This document shows, one piece after another, positions 46,934 through 56,594 of a stretch of DNA of 64,000 bases. The notes below the pieces were generated by a model. The model had not been told where the DNA came from. It ran no database searches and was given only the letters and a program-made list of their open reading frames with translations. The stretch comes from Flavobacterium sp. KMS (lineage in GTDB: Bacteria > Bacteroidota > Bacteroidia > Flavobacteriales > Flavobacteriaceae). The first letter of the stretch is position 1. Each line of letters opens with the position of its first letter. Where the stretch lies: the NCBI RefSeq assembly GCF_000813005.1, contig NZ_JSYP01000001.1:496001-560000 (forward strand), written 5' to 3'. Made by a program: the position numbers and the translations under genes.

Positions 46934-47707
46934 CTAAATTTTACCAGCAACAACTACATCAATACCCATTTCTTCGAGTTTCGTTTTAGTTTCAACATCA
47001 ATGCCCGCATCTGTAATCAGTACATCAATTTTACTTAAATCACAAATTTTACCAAAACCCCGAACATTCATTTTTGTCGAATCGGCCAAGACAATAACCT
47101 TCTCTGCAACCTCTATCATCGCTTGATTTAAATGCGCCTCCAAAGCATTTGATGTGCTTAAACCAAAATCTAAATGAAGACCATCTGTTCCTAAGAATAA
47201 TTTATTGCAAGAAAACTGACTCAAAGTTGCTTCTGCAATTGGTCCCACAGCCGAAGTTGAACTGTTTCGAATATCTCCTCCTAATTGTATTGTGTCAATA
47301 TTTGTTTCCTTACTAAGCTCTAAAGACACTTTTAACGAAGGTGTAAGTACTGTTAGTTTTTGAAATCCTTTTATAACCCGAGATAAATAATGAATATTCG
47401 ATCCCGACCCTAATATAATATAATCGTGATTACTTATATATTTTACCGCCTCTTCTGCTATTTGTTTTTTTTGCTCTACTTGCAACCCTTCTTTATCATT
47501 AACATCTCTTTCAAAAGCATAAATAGGCTGCTTGCTCGCTCCTCCATGTGTACGATGCAACAGCTTTTGATTCTCTAAAAAAGTCAAGTCCTTTCGTATG
47601 GTTACGCTTGAAACATTAAGTGTTTCGCATAAATCAACCACATTTACATATCCCTTTTGATTTAATTCCTTAAGTATATCCTCTTGCCGTCTATTGATTA
47701 TAGTCAT
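46934..47707 (-). CDS. glpR: DeoR/GlpR-type transcriptional repressor
   Basis: 257 aa. An N-terminal DeoR winged helix-turn-helix (RRQEDILKELNQKGYVNVVD ... SSVTIRKDLTFLE, about 6-50) is followed by HRTHGGA. The DeoRC sugar-phosphate sensor domain (about 75-235, with ILGSGSNIHYLSRVI and KLFLGTDGLHLDFGLST) completes it. It is divergent from glpD-glpK-glpF, so glycerol-3-phosphate is the likely inducer. The symbol rests on context as well as family. Confidence 0.85.
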   Translation of the reverse strand: MTIINRRQEDILKELNQKGYVNVVDLCETLNVSSVTIRKDLTFLENQKLLHRTHGGASKQPIYAFERDVNDKEGLQVEQKKQIAEEAVKYISNHDYIILGSGSNIHYLSRVIKGFQKLTVLTPSLKVSLELSKETNIDTIQLGGDIRNSSTSAVGPIAEATLSQFSCNKLFLGTDGLHLDFGLSTSNALEAHLNQAMIEVAEKVIVLADSTKMNVRGFGKICDLSKIDVLITDAGIDVETKTKLEEMGIDVVVAGKI

Positions 47708-47774
47708 AAGTCCTCTTTATTATTAAGATTTTCCAGAATCGAAAGATACAACAATTAAATAAAAAAATAAATTT

Positions 47775-47830
47775 CATTTTGTTTTATTTAGTTTCATTTA
47801 ATTTCGTTATGTTTGTTATTCGAAAGTAAA
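47775..47830 (+). promoter_or_regulatory. glpD promoter and putative GlpR operator
   Basis: A -7 box TATGTTTG lies at 47808-47815, inside an inverted pair TTTCG (47802-47806) and CGAAA (47821-47825). Upstream, GTTTTATTTAGTTTCATTTA repeats TTT(C/A)(A/G)TTTA-like units typical of tandem DeoR-family half-sites. A repressor bound here would cover the promoter. Confidence 0.45.
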
Positions 47831-47861
47831 ACGACATAAAACACAACAAATAAGACATATA

Positions 47862-49451
47862 ATGAAACGACTCGAACAATTAACAAAACTAAAACAAACA
47901 CCTGAATGGGATGTAATCGTTATTGGTGGCGGAGCTAGCGGGCTAGGTACCGCACTCGATGCAGCTAGTAGAGGCTACAAAACAGTTTTAGTCGAAGCAA
48001 TAGATTTTGCAAAAGGAACATCAAGCAGAAGTACAAAATTAGTTCATGGTGGTGTTCGCTACCTGGAACAAGGAGATATCTCTCTGGTAAGAGAAGCTTT
48101 AAAAGAAAGAGGTTTAATGGCTCAAAATGCAGCCCATCTAGTAAAAAACCAATCTTTTGTTATACCAAATTATAACTGGTGGGGTGGCTATTTTTACACT
48201 ATCGGACTTACTATATATGATTTATTAGCTGGAAGACTGAGCCTAGGTAGATCCAAGTATATTTCGAAGAAAAAAACTATTGAACTACTTCCTACAATAG
48301 AGCAAAAAGGCTTAGTCAGTGGTGTTATTTATCAAGACGGACAATTTGACGATTCTCGCTTGGCTATAAATATCGCACAGACTGCAGCAGAAAAAGGCGC
48401 ATGCATTTTAAACTATGCCAAAGTTATGAATCTATTAAAAGACGACAACCATAAAGTTATCGGTGTACAAATAGTAGATCACGAATCTGGCGAGTGGTAT
48501 GATATAAAAGGGAAAGCAGTTATTAATGCTACAGGTGTTTTTACTAATGCAATAATGAAACTAAACGACGCTGTATATAAAAAATACATCGTACCAAGTC
48601 AGGGAATTCATCTTGTATTCGACAAATCTTTCCTGCCAAGCGACCACGCTTTAATGATTCCAAAAACTAGCGATGGAAGAGTATTATTTGCAGTGCCTTG
48701 GCATGATAAAATAGTAGTAGGAACAACTGATACCCTAATTAAAAAGCATAGCCTAGAGCCTATTGCTCTGGAATCAGAAATTGAATTTGTTTTAGAAACA
48801 GCACAAAGATTCCTTGCAAAAAAACCTACTCGTGCTGATGTTTTATCTGTTTTTGCAGGATTAAGACCATTGGCAGCGCCAGAGAAAGAAGGAACAAGTA
48901 CCAAAGAAGTTTCAAGAAGTCATAAAATAATTGTTTCCGAAACCGGATTAATAACTATAACTGGTGGAAAATGGACTACTTATAGAAAAATTGCTGAAGA
49001 CATCATTGACAAAGCAATAGTTGTACACCGCTTACCAAAAAAGGAATGTAAAACGGAACATATCGCAATTCACGGAAGTACGGAAACAAATTCTACAACT
49101 CGACAAAATCATTTATACATATACGGAACTGACATTCCTAAAATACTAGAATTACAAAATCAAGAACCTGAATTAAAAGAAAAACTACACCCTAATTACG
49201 ACTACACTATGGCAGAAGTAGCCTGGGCAATTCGTCATGAAATGGCAAGAACGATAGACGATATTTTAGCAAGAAGAGTACGTTTATTATTTCTAGATGC
49301 TCATGCAGCCATTGCTTCATGCGAAAAAGTGGGACATTTATTAGCAAAAGAACTTGGTCATGACGAAACATGGGCACAAACCCAAATATCGCATTTCAAA
49401 ACAATCGCTAACGGATTCATCTTATCAGATTTTCAAAAAAATCATCAGTAA
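47862..49451 (+). CDS. glpD: Aerobic glycerol-3-phosphate dehydrogenase
   Basis: 529 aa. FAD-dependent, membrane-associated enzyme that oxidises glycerol-3-phosphate to dihydroxyacetone phosphate and feeds electrons to quinone. It has the dinucleotide motif VIGGGASGLGTALDAASRG (about 22-40), then GTSSRSTKLVHGGVRYLEQG, and VPWHDKIVVGTTDT. The C-terminal DAO_C domain includes AEVAWAIRHEMARTIDDILARR (core AIRHEMARTIDD). First gene of the glycerol operon, 15 bp before glpK. Confidence 0.95.
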   Translation: MKRLEQLTKLKQTPEWDVIVIGGGASGLGTALDAASRGYKTVLVEAIDFAKGTSSRSTKLVHGGVRYLEQGDISLVREALKERGLMAQNAAHLVKNQSFVIPNYNWWGGYFYTIGLTIYDLLAGRLSLGRSKYISKKKTIELLPTIEQKGLVSGVIYQDGQFDDSRLAINIAQTAAEKGACILNYAKVMNLLKDDNHKVIGVQIVDHESGEWYDIKGKAVINATGVFTNAIMKLNDAVYKKYIVPSQGIHLVFDKSFLPSDHALMIPKTSDGRVLFAVPWHDKIVVGTTDTLIKKHSLEPIALESEIEFVLETAQRFLAKKPTRADVLSVFAGLRPLAAPEKEGTSTKEVSRSHKIIVSETGLITITGGKWTTYRKIAEDIIDKAIVVHRLPKKECKTEHIAIHGSTETNSTTRQNHLYIYGTDIPKILELQNQEPELKEKLHPNYDYTMAEVAWAIRHEMARTIDDILARRVRLLFLDAHAAIASCEKVGHLLAKELGHDETWAQTQISHFKTIANGFILSDFQKNHQ

Positions 49452-49466
49452 CAACATACATATATC

Positions 49467-50963
49467 ATGCAGGACAAATTAATCTTAACACTAGACCAAG
49501 GAACAACTTCTTCCAGAGCCATCGTATTTAATCATGACGGAGAAATAGTAAGTATTTCTCAAAGACCTTTTGAACAGATATTTCCAAAACCAGGATGGGT
49601 AGAACATGACCCTAACGAAATTTGGTCATCTCAAATTAGCGTCGCTGCCGAAGTTATTGCAAAAGTGGGAATTTCTGGAAAAGAAATAGCCGCAATTGGA
49701 ATCACCAATCAACGCGAAACAACAATTGTTTGGGACAGAGAAACCAGCGAACCTTTATATAATGCTATCGTCTGGCAAGATCGCAGAACAGCAAAATATT
49801 GTGACGAATTAAAAGCAAAAGGTCATGCTGAAATGATCAAGAAAAAGACTGGATTATTATTAGATGCCTATTTTTCGGGGACTAAAATAAAATGGATTCT
49901 AGACAATGTCGAAGGGGCACGCGAAAAAGCAGAACAAGGAAAACTATGTTTCGGAACTGTAGACACATGGCTAATCTGGAAACTTACTCGAGGTAAAATA
50001 TTCATGACCGATGTCTCTAACGCAAGCAGAACTTTATTATTAAACATTCATACATTAGAATGGGATACTGAATTACTAGAATTGTTCAACATCCCAAGAG
50101 CAATGCTACCTGAAGTAAAACAAAGTAGCGAAATATACGGAGAAACCAGTACAACATTATTTTCTACAAAAATTCCAATCTCAGGTGTAGCTGGTGACCA
50201 GCAAGCAGCTCTTTTTGGACAATTATGTACAGATCCTGGAATGGTAAAAAATACTTACGGAACAGGTTGCTTTATGTTAATGAATACAGGAAATAAGGCT
50301 GTTTATTCTAAAAACAATTTACTTACCACAGTTGCTTGGAAAATAAATGGCGAAACAACGTATGCCCTAGAAGGAAGTGTATTTGTAGGCGGAGCCGCTG
50401 TACAATGGTTGCGAGACGGTGCAAAAATGATCAACTCAGCCCAAGAAATCGAAACCTTAGCAGCAAGCGTACCAGACAATGGCGGTGTATATTTCGTTCC
50501 TGCTTTAACAGGTTTAGGCGCACCACATTGGGACCAATATGCCAGAGGCGCAATTTTAGGAATTACAAGAGGAACTACAAACGCACATATAGCACGCGCT
50601 ACTTTAGAAGGAATCGCTTACCAAGTACTAGATTTAGCAACATCAATGGAAGCAGATTTTGGAAGAAAAGGAAAAGAACTAAGAGTAGATGGTGGTGCTG
50701 CCATTAATAACTTAATGATGCAATTCCAATCAGATATATTTGGTTTTAATGTAGTTAGACCTAAAACACTAGAAACAACAGCATTAGGCGCCGCATACCT
50801 GGCAGGATTAGCCGTAGGATACTGGAAAAACATAAGCGAATTACAAGAACAATGGCATATCGACAAAACTTTTACTCCAAAAATGCCTAAGGCAGAAGTT
50901 GACAAACTTGTAAAAAACTGGGATAAAGCCGTTGGACGTACTAAAAACTGGATTGAGGACTAA
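49467..50963 (+). CDS. glpK: Glycerol kinase
   Basis: 498 aa, FGGY carbohydrate kinase. It phosphorylates glycerol with ATP. The N-terminal phosphate loop is [41 protein letters not shown] and IVWQDRRTA surround the substrate site. The ATP site has [13 protein letters not shown] and [16 protein letters not shown]. Normal family length. It lies between glpD and glpF in the operon. Confidence 0.96.
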   Translation: MQDKLILTLDQGTTSSRAIVFNHDGEIVSISQRPFEQIFPKPGWVEHDPNEIWSSQISVAAEVIAKVGISGKEIAAIGITNQRETTIVWDRETSEPLYNAIVWQDRRTAKYCDELKAKGHAEMIKKKTGLLLDAYFSGTKIKWILDNVEGAREKAEQGKLCFGTVDTWLIWKLTRGKIFMTDVSNASRTLLLNIHTLEWDTELLELFNIPRAMLPEVKQSSEIYGETSTTLFSTKIPISGVAGDQQAALFGQLCTDPGMVKNTYGTGCFMLMNTGNKAVYSKNNLLTTVAWKINGETTYALEGSVFVGGAAVQWLRDGAKMINSAQEIETLAASVPDNGGVYFVPALTGLGAPHWDQYARGAILGITRGTTNAHIARATLEGIAYQVLDLATSMEADFGRKGKELRVDGGAAINNLMMQFQSDIFGFNVVRPKTLETTALGAAYLAGLAVGYWKNISELQEQWHIDKTFTPKMPKAEVDKLVKNWDKAVGRTKNWIED

Positions 50964-50988
50964 AATATGAATCATTAAAACTTAAAAG

Positions 50989-51717
50989 ATGTCGCCATTT
51001 ACTGCTGAAATCATAGGAACAATGCTAGTTATCTTACTAGGTAATGGCGTTGTTGCAAACGTAGTTCTTAAAGGAACAAAAGGAAATAACTCGGGATGGA
51101 TTGTAATTACTACCGGTTGGGCATTTGCCGTTTTTGTAGGCGTAACAGTTGCAGGGCCAATTAGTGGTGCGCACTTAAACCCTGCCGTAACAATCGGACT
51201 AGCTCTTATTGGAAAATTTGCCTGGAGCCAAGTATCTTATTACATTATTGCTCAAATAATCGGAGCCATGTTAGGAGCATTCTTAGTCTGGCTATTTCAT
51301 AAAGATCATTTTACCATTACTGAGGACGAAGGTGGAAAACTTGCTTGTTTTAGTACAATACCAGCAATCAGAAATACCTTTTCTAATTTGATTAGTGAGA
51401 TTATCGGGGCTTTCGTTCTTATTTTCGTAATCTTTTATATTGCAGGTCCCGAACTCAGCATTAGCACTGCTTCTGATGCTAAAATCGGACTTGGATCTAT
51501 TGGTGCTTTACCCGTTGCTATTTTGGTATGGGCGATTGGATTGTCTTTAGGTGGCACTACAGGTTACGCTATTAATCCCGCAAGAGACTTAGGACCGCGT
51601 ATTATGCACACTCTTCTTCTTAAAGGAAGCAGCGACTGGAGCTATGCCTGGATCCCAATTCTTGGTCCAATTATAGGAGCATGTTTAGCAGCACTCTTAT
51701 ATATAGCAATGCTCTAG
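50989..51717 (+). CDS. glpF: Glycerol uptake facilitator (MIP/aquaporin family)
   Basis: 242 aa, six membrane helices and two half-helices with the NPA motifs HLNPAVTIGLAL and AINPARDLGPR. The Asp after the second NPA-R is typical of glycerol facilitators rather than water-only channels. Glycerol enters by diffusion and is trapped by GlpK. It is third in the operon; 25 bp separate it from glpK and 24 bp from the outer-membrane protein gene. Confidence 0.94.
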   Translation: MSPFTAEIIGTMLVILLGNGVVANVVLKGTKGNNSGWIVITTGWAFAVFVGVTVAGPISGAHLNPAVTIGLALIGKFAWSQVSYYIIAQIIGAMLGAFLVWLFHKDHFTITEDEGGKLACFSTIPAIRNTFSNLISEIIGAFVLIFVIFYIAGPELSISTASDAKIGLGSIGALPVAILVWAIGLSLGGTTGYAINPARDLGPRIMHTLLLKGSSDWSYAWIPILGPIIGACLAALLYIAML

Positions 51718-51741
51718 TATGGCTTTATAAATCAAAAAATC

Positions 51742-52533
51742 ATGAAAAAAATATTATTTTTCTCTATAATCTCAATTATAGGGCTAGCTGGATACGCTCA
51801 AAAAAGAACAGTTCAAGATAGCATTTCTACTCCAATAGAAGACACAAAACCATCCCGTTTAGACTTTAACGTAGACTTAGAAACTAGCCATTTATGGAGA
51901 GGACTCGTTATAAATGATGGTATGACTGCAACTGGAAACATCCATTATGCATTAAATGAAGGACGAAATTTTACCGTTGGAATTTGGGGAGGTGCTGGAT
52001 TTGATGGGAAATATCGTGAGATAAACTATTATATTCAATATCAAAAAAATAACTTATCAATCGGACTGTGGGATTTATTTAATACTACAGGAATTGAAAA
52101 CCCTGAAGTTTTTAATTACAATAAACTAACTACTACTCACCTTATTGATTTAAGAACTTCGTATCGTTTTCCCGAGTCATTCCCCATTCGAATAGAAGCT
52201 GATATTTTACTTTACAGTGGGTTAAATGATAGAGAATTAGACAATAATAATGATTACAGAAGTAGATACTCAACTTACATAGAATTAAGCTACCCAGTTA
52301 TCCGAAATCAAAAAGTAAATCTAAATGTTTTTATGGGAGGAGCTTTTGCAATCGACGGGAAAAAATATTTGTACACAAATCAGGAAGAAAGCGCTTTTGG
52401 CATTGTAAACACAGGGATAAAAGTCTCCAAAGATATTTCGGTATTTAACTATAAATTACCTGTATCGGCAACTGCAATGTGGAATCCTGCTAATAAAATT
52501 GCAAGAGTACAATTAGACGTCAATTTGTTCTAA
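51742..52533 (+). CDS. Putative outer-membrane beta-barrel protein of the glycerol operon
   Basis: 263 aa with a signal peptide (ending GLAGYAQ) and alternating beta strands ending in an aromatic-rich C-terminus (ARVQLDVNLF), as in outer-membrane barrels. No named family is recognised. As last gene of glpDKF it may be a glycerol or glycerophosphodiester channel in the outer membrane; that is inference from position. Confidence 0.7.
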   Translation: MKKILFFSIISIIGLAGYAQKRTVQDSISTPIEDTKPSRLDFNVDLETSHLWRGLVINDGMTATGNIHYALNEGRNFTVGIWGGAGFDGKYREINYYIQYQKNNLSIGLWDLFNTTGIENPEVFNYNKLTTTHLIDLRTSYRFPESFPIRIEADILLYSGLNDRELDNNNDYRSRYSTYIELSYPVIRNQKVNLNVFMGGAFAIDGKKYLYTNQEESAFGIVNTGIKVSKDISVFNYKLPVSATAMWNPANKIARVQLDVNLF

Positions 52534-52561
52534 TCTCTGCATAGATTTTAATTTGTTAATC

Positions 52562-52597
52562 AAAGCTCTCTTTATCCTCAAAAGAGAGCTTTTTTTA
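52562..52597 (+). terminator. Terminator of the glycerol operon
   Basis: Perfect stem AAAGCTCTCTTT / AAAGAGAGCTTT with a T7 tract, about 30 bp after the last stop. Confidence 0.85.
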
Positions 52598-52643
52598 TTC
52601 AAATTTTAAAATAAAAAACAATGTTAAATCTTCATCTGACATC

Positions 52644-52675
52644 TTGTCACAATCATACAAATAATCGTACCTTTG
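52644..52675 (+). promoter_or_regulatory. miaB promoter
   Basis: TTG at 52644-52646 and TACCTTTG at 52668-52675 with a 21-nt spacer fit the Bacteroidota -33/-7 pattern well. The leader before the ATG at 52710 would be about 28 nt. Confidence 0.65.
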
Positions 52676-52709
52676 CGACCTTATTAAAATACACTTTTGA
52701 AAGTGACTT

Positions 52710-54155
52710 ATGGAAAAGATTATTGAAGAAAGCAAACAAGGTGAAAGTCTTGTTTTAGAACATAAACCTGAGAATACAAAAAAACTCTTTATAGAAAGCT
52801 ACGGCTGTGCGATGAATTTTTCGGATAGCGAAATCGTTGCTTCAATTTTATCAGCAAATGGTTTCAATACAACTCAAAAGCTTGAAGAAGCCGATTTAGT
52901 TTTGGTAAACACCTGCTCAATCCGTGATAAAGCAGAGCAAACTATACGCAAACGTTTAGAAAAATACAATGCTGTAAAACGCATTAACCCAAAAATGAAA
53001 GTTGGTGTTTTGGGCTGTATGGCAGAACGTTTGAAAAGTCAGTTTCTAGAAGAAGAAAAAATCGTAGACCTTGTTGTTGGTCCAGATGCCTACAAAGACT
53101 TGCCTAATTTATTAAGTGAAGTTGAAGAAGGTCGTGATGCTATAAACGTAATTTTATCTAAAGATGAAACCTATGGTGACATCTCACCCGTACGATTGAT
53201 GAGCAACGGAATTACTGCTTTGGTTTCTATTACTCGTGGTTGCGATAATATGTGTACGTTTTGTGTAGTACCTTTTACCCGCGGACGTGAACGTAGTCGT
53301 GAGCCTCAAAGTATTATGAATGAGATTCAGGATTTATGGGACAAAGGCTTTAAAGAAATCACGCTTTTAGGTCAGAACGTAGATAGTTATTTATGGTATG
53401 GTGGCGGATTAAAAAAGGATTTCGATAATGCTACAGATATGCAAAAAGCTACTGCTGTAAACTTCGACCAATTACTAGAAATGGTAGCCGTTACTTTCCC
53501 TAAAATGCGTATTCGCTTCTCAACTTCGAATCCTCAAGATATGCACGAAAGTGTTTTGCATATTATTGCAAAATATCCAAATATTTGTAAACACATACAT
53601 TTACCGGTTCAGTCAGGAAGCAATAGAATCCTAAAAGAAATGAACCGTTTACATACACGTGAAGAATACATGACTTTGATTGATAAAATCAAAACCATAA
53701 TCCCGAACAGTTCTATCTCACAAGATATGATTGCAGGTTTCCCAACAGAAACAGAGCAAGATCACCAAGACACTATGAGCTTAATGGAATACGTAAAATA
53801 TAACTTTGGCTATATGTATTCCTATTCAGAACGTCCTGGGACTTTGGCCGGAAGAAAAATGGAAGATGATGTCACCGACGAAACCAAAGCAAGAAGATTA
53901 CAAGAAATTGTCGATTTACAACAAAAACATGCTTGGTTACGCTCTGAAGAGTTTATCGGACAAACTGTAGAAGTTCTGGTTGAGAAAGTTTCAAAAAAAT
54001 CGACTGAAGAATTCTCAGGAAGAAATTCACAAAGTATTACCGTGGTTTTCCCAAAAGAGAATTATAAAATAGGAGATTTTGTAAATGTAAAAATTACAAG
54101 TTGTACTAGTGGAACTTTAAAAGGTCAGGCTGTTGGGTTGAGCGAAATGAATTAA
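52710..54155 (+). CDS. miaB: tRNA-2-methylthio-N6-dimethylallyladenosine synthase MiaB
   Basis: 481 aa radical-SAM methylthiotransferase that adds the 2-methylthio group to i6A37 of tRNAs. The UPF0004 N-domain carries the auxiliary cluster cysteines in SYGCAMNFSDSE, VNTCSIRDKAEQ and VGVLGCMAERL. The radical-SAM cluster is CDNMCTFC. A C-terminal TRAM domain (about 410-475) binds tRNA. Full family length, with its own promoter and a terminator before it. Confidence 0.96.
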   Translation: MEKIIEESKQGESLVLEHKPENTKKLFIESYGCAMNFSDSEIVASILSANGFNTTQKLEEADLVLVNTCSIRDKAEQTIRKRLEKYNAVKRINPKMKVGVLGCMAERLKSQFLEEEKIVDLVVGPDAYKDLPNLLSEVEEGRDAINVILSKDETYGDISPVRLMSNGITALVSITRGCDNMCTFCVVPFTRGRERSREPQSIMNEIQDLWDKGFKEITLLGQNVDSYLWYGGGLKKDFDNATDMQKATAVNFDQLLEMVAVTFPKMRIRFSTSNPQDMHESVLHIIAKYPNICKHIHLPVQSGSNRILKEMNRLHTREEYMTLIDKIKTIIPNSSISQDMIAGFPTETEQDHQDTMSLMEYVKYNFGYMYSYSERPGTLAGRKMEDDVTDETKARRLQEIVDLQQKHAWLRSEEFIGQTVEVLVEKVSKKSTEEFSGRNSQSITVVFPKENYKIGDFVNVKITSCTSGTLKGQAVGLSEMN

Positions 54156-54163
54156 TTTTTTTG

Positions 54164-54177
54164 TTGCCACAGATTAA
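54164..54177 (+). repeat. Inverted repeat flanking the GxxExxY gene (left)
   Basis: TTGCCACAGATTAA, 14 bp, is the exact reverse complement of 54645-54658. AAAATGATT follows nearby in the same relative orientation at both ends. Confidence 0.7.
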
Positions 54178-54242
54178 TAGGATTAAAATGATTTTTATCT
54201 TATTTTTCTTATATTTAAAAAATATGGTAAACAAATAAATTT

Positions 54243-54614
54243 ATGCAACATTACAAAGAAGGCGAAACCTATAAGATAATCGGCATTTGCATGGAAGTGC
54301 ATCGAAATCTTGGACCAGGTTTATTAGAAATAATTTACAAAGACGCCTTAGAAATAGAGTTTAAAGAAAATAATATTCTTTTCGAAAGAGAAAAAGAATA
54401 TTCAATTGAATATAAAGGAAAAATTTTACCTCATAAATTTTATGCTGATTTTATAATTAATCAGGACATCGTTTTAGAGGTCAAAGCAATAAAAGAATTT
54501 TCAAATGAACATATTGCTCAGGTTTTAAATTATATAAAACTATCTGGATCTGAAGTAGGATTGCTTGTCAATTTTCAAACAAAATCACTTCAATATAAAA
54601 GATATATTATATAA
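54243..54614 (+). CDS. GxxExxY family protein (PD-(D/E)XK-like)
   Basis: 123 aa. The name motif is visible as GPGLLEIIYKDAL (G-x-x-E-x-x-Y, about 26-32). YADFIINQDIVLEVKAIKEF (about 74-93) supplies the D...E-x-K core of a PD-(D/E)XK nuclease fold. QVLNYIKLSGSEVGLLVNF is also typical. Family function is unknown. The gene is enclosed by a perfect 14-bp inverted repeat, which suggests a small inserted cassette between miaB and the sigma-54 activator gene. Confidence 0.85.
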   Translation: MQHYKEGETYKIIGICMEVHRNLGPGLLEIIYKDALEIEFKENNILFEREKEYSIEYKGKILPHKFYADFIINQDIVLEVKAIKEFSNEHIAQVLNYIKLSGSEVGLLVNFQTKSLQYKRYII

Positions 54615-54644
54615 AATAATTAAAAAAAATCTGTGCTAATCATT

Positions 54645-54658
54645 TTAATCTGTGGCAA
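54645..54658 (-). repeat. Inverted repeat flanking the GxxExxY gene (right)
   Basis: Reverse complement of TTGCCACAGATTAA at 54164-54177. It ends 11 bp before the start of the sigma-54 activator gene. Confidence 0.7.
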
Positions 54659-54669
54659 AAAATATATAA

Positions 54670-55926
54670 ATGGAGACAGTTCAAGCTATAAAACAACGTT
54701 TTGAAATTATTGGAAATGATCCTAAGCTTAATCGCGCCATCGAAAAAGCAATTCAGGTTGCGCCAACCGATATTTCGGTAATGGTAACTGGAGAAAGTGG
54801 TGTTGGTAAAGAAAGTATCCCAAAAATCATACACTCGCTTTCACATAGAAAACACGGAAAATACATAGCTGTAAACTGTGGTGCAATTCCAGAAGGAACT
54901 ATAGATAGTGAATTATTTGGTCACGAAAAAGGAGCTTTTACAGGTGCTACAAGTACACGTGAAGGTTATTTTGAAGTTGCCGATGGAGGAACTATTTTTC
55001 TGGATGAAGTTGGAGAATTACCACTTACTACACAGGTAAGACTACTTCGTGTACTAGAAAATGGCGAATTTATAAAAGTAGGTTCATCACAAGTACAGAA
55101 AACAAATGTGAGGATTGTTGCAGCAACCAACGTTAATTTATTTAATGCAATCGAAAAAGGTAAATTTCGTGAAGATCTATACTATCGTTTAAGCACTGTT
55201 GAAATTACTTTACCCCCATTGCGTGAGCGAAAAGAAGATATTCATTTATTATTTAGAAAATTCGTATCTGATTTTGCTCATAAATACAAAATGCCTCCAT
55301 TAAAACTAGATGATGATGCGGTACAACTATTGCAAAAATTTAGATGGAACGGTAACATTCGTCAGTTACGAAATGTGGCCGAACAAATTTCGGTTCTGGA
55401 AACAAATCGTGATATTACTCTAGCAACACTACAATCTTACTTACCAGCCGAAGGTCCAAATTTACCTTCTGTAATTAATGATAAAAAAAATGATAGTGAC
55501 TTTAATACGGAGAGAGAGATTTTATACAAAGTTCTTTTTGACATGAAAAGTGATTTGCATGATTTAAAGAAACTTACTTTGGAATTAATGCAAAATGGTA
55601 GTGCCAATGTACAGGAAACCAATAAAAACTTGATTAAAAAAATATATGGTTCGCAAGAAAATGATAGCGAAATTGATTTTGAAGAAGAACCAAGAACAGC
55701 TGTTATGACGACTCCTAATCGTGAGGAACAATACCAGTCAAACGATGACAATTATTTATTTGCAGAAACAATTGAGGAAGAAGAAGTTTTACGATTGGAG
55801 CAAAAAGAAATCGAAATGATTAAAAAATCATTAGAAAAAAATAAAGGAAAACGAAAAGCTGCCGCAGATGAATTAGGAATTTCGGAACGAACTTTATATC
55901 GAAAAATAAAACAATTTGATTTGTAA
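54670..55926 (+). CDS. Sigma-54 interacting transcriptional activator without receiver domain
   Basis: 418 aa. The AAA+ domain starts almost at once (about 15-240): Walker A GESGVGKE, the sigma-54 contact loop GAFTGA in FGHEKGAFTGATSTREG, Walker B GGTIFLDEVGEL and the sensor II region WNGNIRQLRNVAE. A charged linker (about 275-375) leads to a Fis-type helix-turn-helix (RKAAADELGISERTLYRKI). No receiver, GAF or PAS domain is present, so control must come from another protein or from expression level. It is followed 62 bp later by the lptE-like gene. Confidence 0.93.
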   Translation: METVQAIKQRFEIIGNDPKLNRAIEKAIQVAPTDISVMVTGESGVGKESIPKIIHSLSHRKHGKYIAVNCGAIPEGTIDSELFGHEKGAFTGATSTREGYFEVADGGTIFLDEVGELPLTTQVRLLRVLENGEFIKVGSSQVQKTNVRIVAATNVNLFNAIEKGKFREDLYYRLSTVEITLPPLRERKEDIHLLFRKFVSDFAHKYKMPPLKLDDDAVQLLQKFRWNGNIRQLRNVAEQISVLETNRDITLATLQSYLPAEGPNLPSVINDKKNDSDFNTEREILYKVLFDMKSDLHDLKKLTLELMQNGSANVQETNKNLIKKIYGSQENDSEIDFEEEPRTAVMTTPNREEQYQSNDDNYLFAETIEEEEVLRLEQKEIEMIKKSLEKNKGKRKAAADELGISERTLYRKIKQFDL

Positions 55927-55988
55927 AAAAACAAATGGAGTAAAATTGATTAACTAAATAAATACCTTTGGTTCTTTTAAAAAACAAA

Positions 55989-56492
55989 ATGAGAAATATA
56001 CAGTACCTAATTATAATTGCAATTCTTTTCACCTTTAGTAGTTGTTCCGTTTACAACTTTACAGGAACAGGAAAAATTGATGCAAAAACATTTCAAGTTA
56101 ATTACTTCCAGAATAATGCTGATTTAATTCAGCCAGGACTGGATCGTACTTTCACTTTACAATTACAGGATCTTATCCAAAATCAAACTAACCTGAATTT
56201 AGTAAGTACAGGTGGTGATTTAGTATATGAAGGAGAAATCACTGATTACCGAATTAGCCCAATGACTGCAACAGCAGACCAACAAGCATCTCAAAACAGG
56301 TTAAAAATTCGTGTAAACGTAAGATTCACTAATAAAAAGAAAGAAACAGACGATTTCGAAAAATCTTTTGAATTCTATTATGATTACCCTGCACAAGATC
56401 AACTTGTAGGATCTGTATTAGACACGGCTCTTAAAGAAATTTTCGACCGTATTACCCAAGATATATTTAATGAGTCGTTGGCAAAATGGTAA
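55989..56492 (+). CDS. lptE: LptE-family outer-membrane lipoprotein
   Basis: 167 aa from the ATG at 55989; a TTG 21 nt upstream is less likely. Lipoprotein signal ILFTFSSCSVYNFTG. The mature protein has the LptE-like pattern of an early beta strand (TFQVNYFQNNADLIQPGLDR), helix (LQDLIQNQTNLNLV), EGEITDYRISPMTAT and C-terminal helix. LptE plugs the LptD barrel in lipopolysaccharide export. The assignment rests on pattern and on its typical place before a TPR protein and secG. Confidence 0.75.
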   Translation: MRNIQYLIIIAILFTFSSCSVYNFTGTGKIDAKTFQVNYFQNNADLIQPGLDRTFTLQLQDLIQNQTNLNLVSTGGDLVYEGEITDYRISPMTATADQQASQNRLKIRVNVRFTNKKKETDDFEKSFEFYYDYPAQDQLVGSVLDTALKEIFDRITQDIFNESLAKW

Positions 56493-56594
56493 AAAGGTTG
56501 GTTCGTTTAATTGGTTAATCGTTAATTCGATTCAAAAAAAACGAGTATACAAATAAACAATTCAACGAATAAACAGTTAAACAATTTTAAAATA

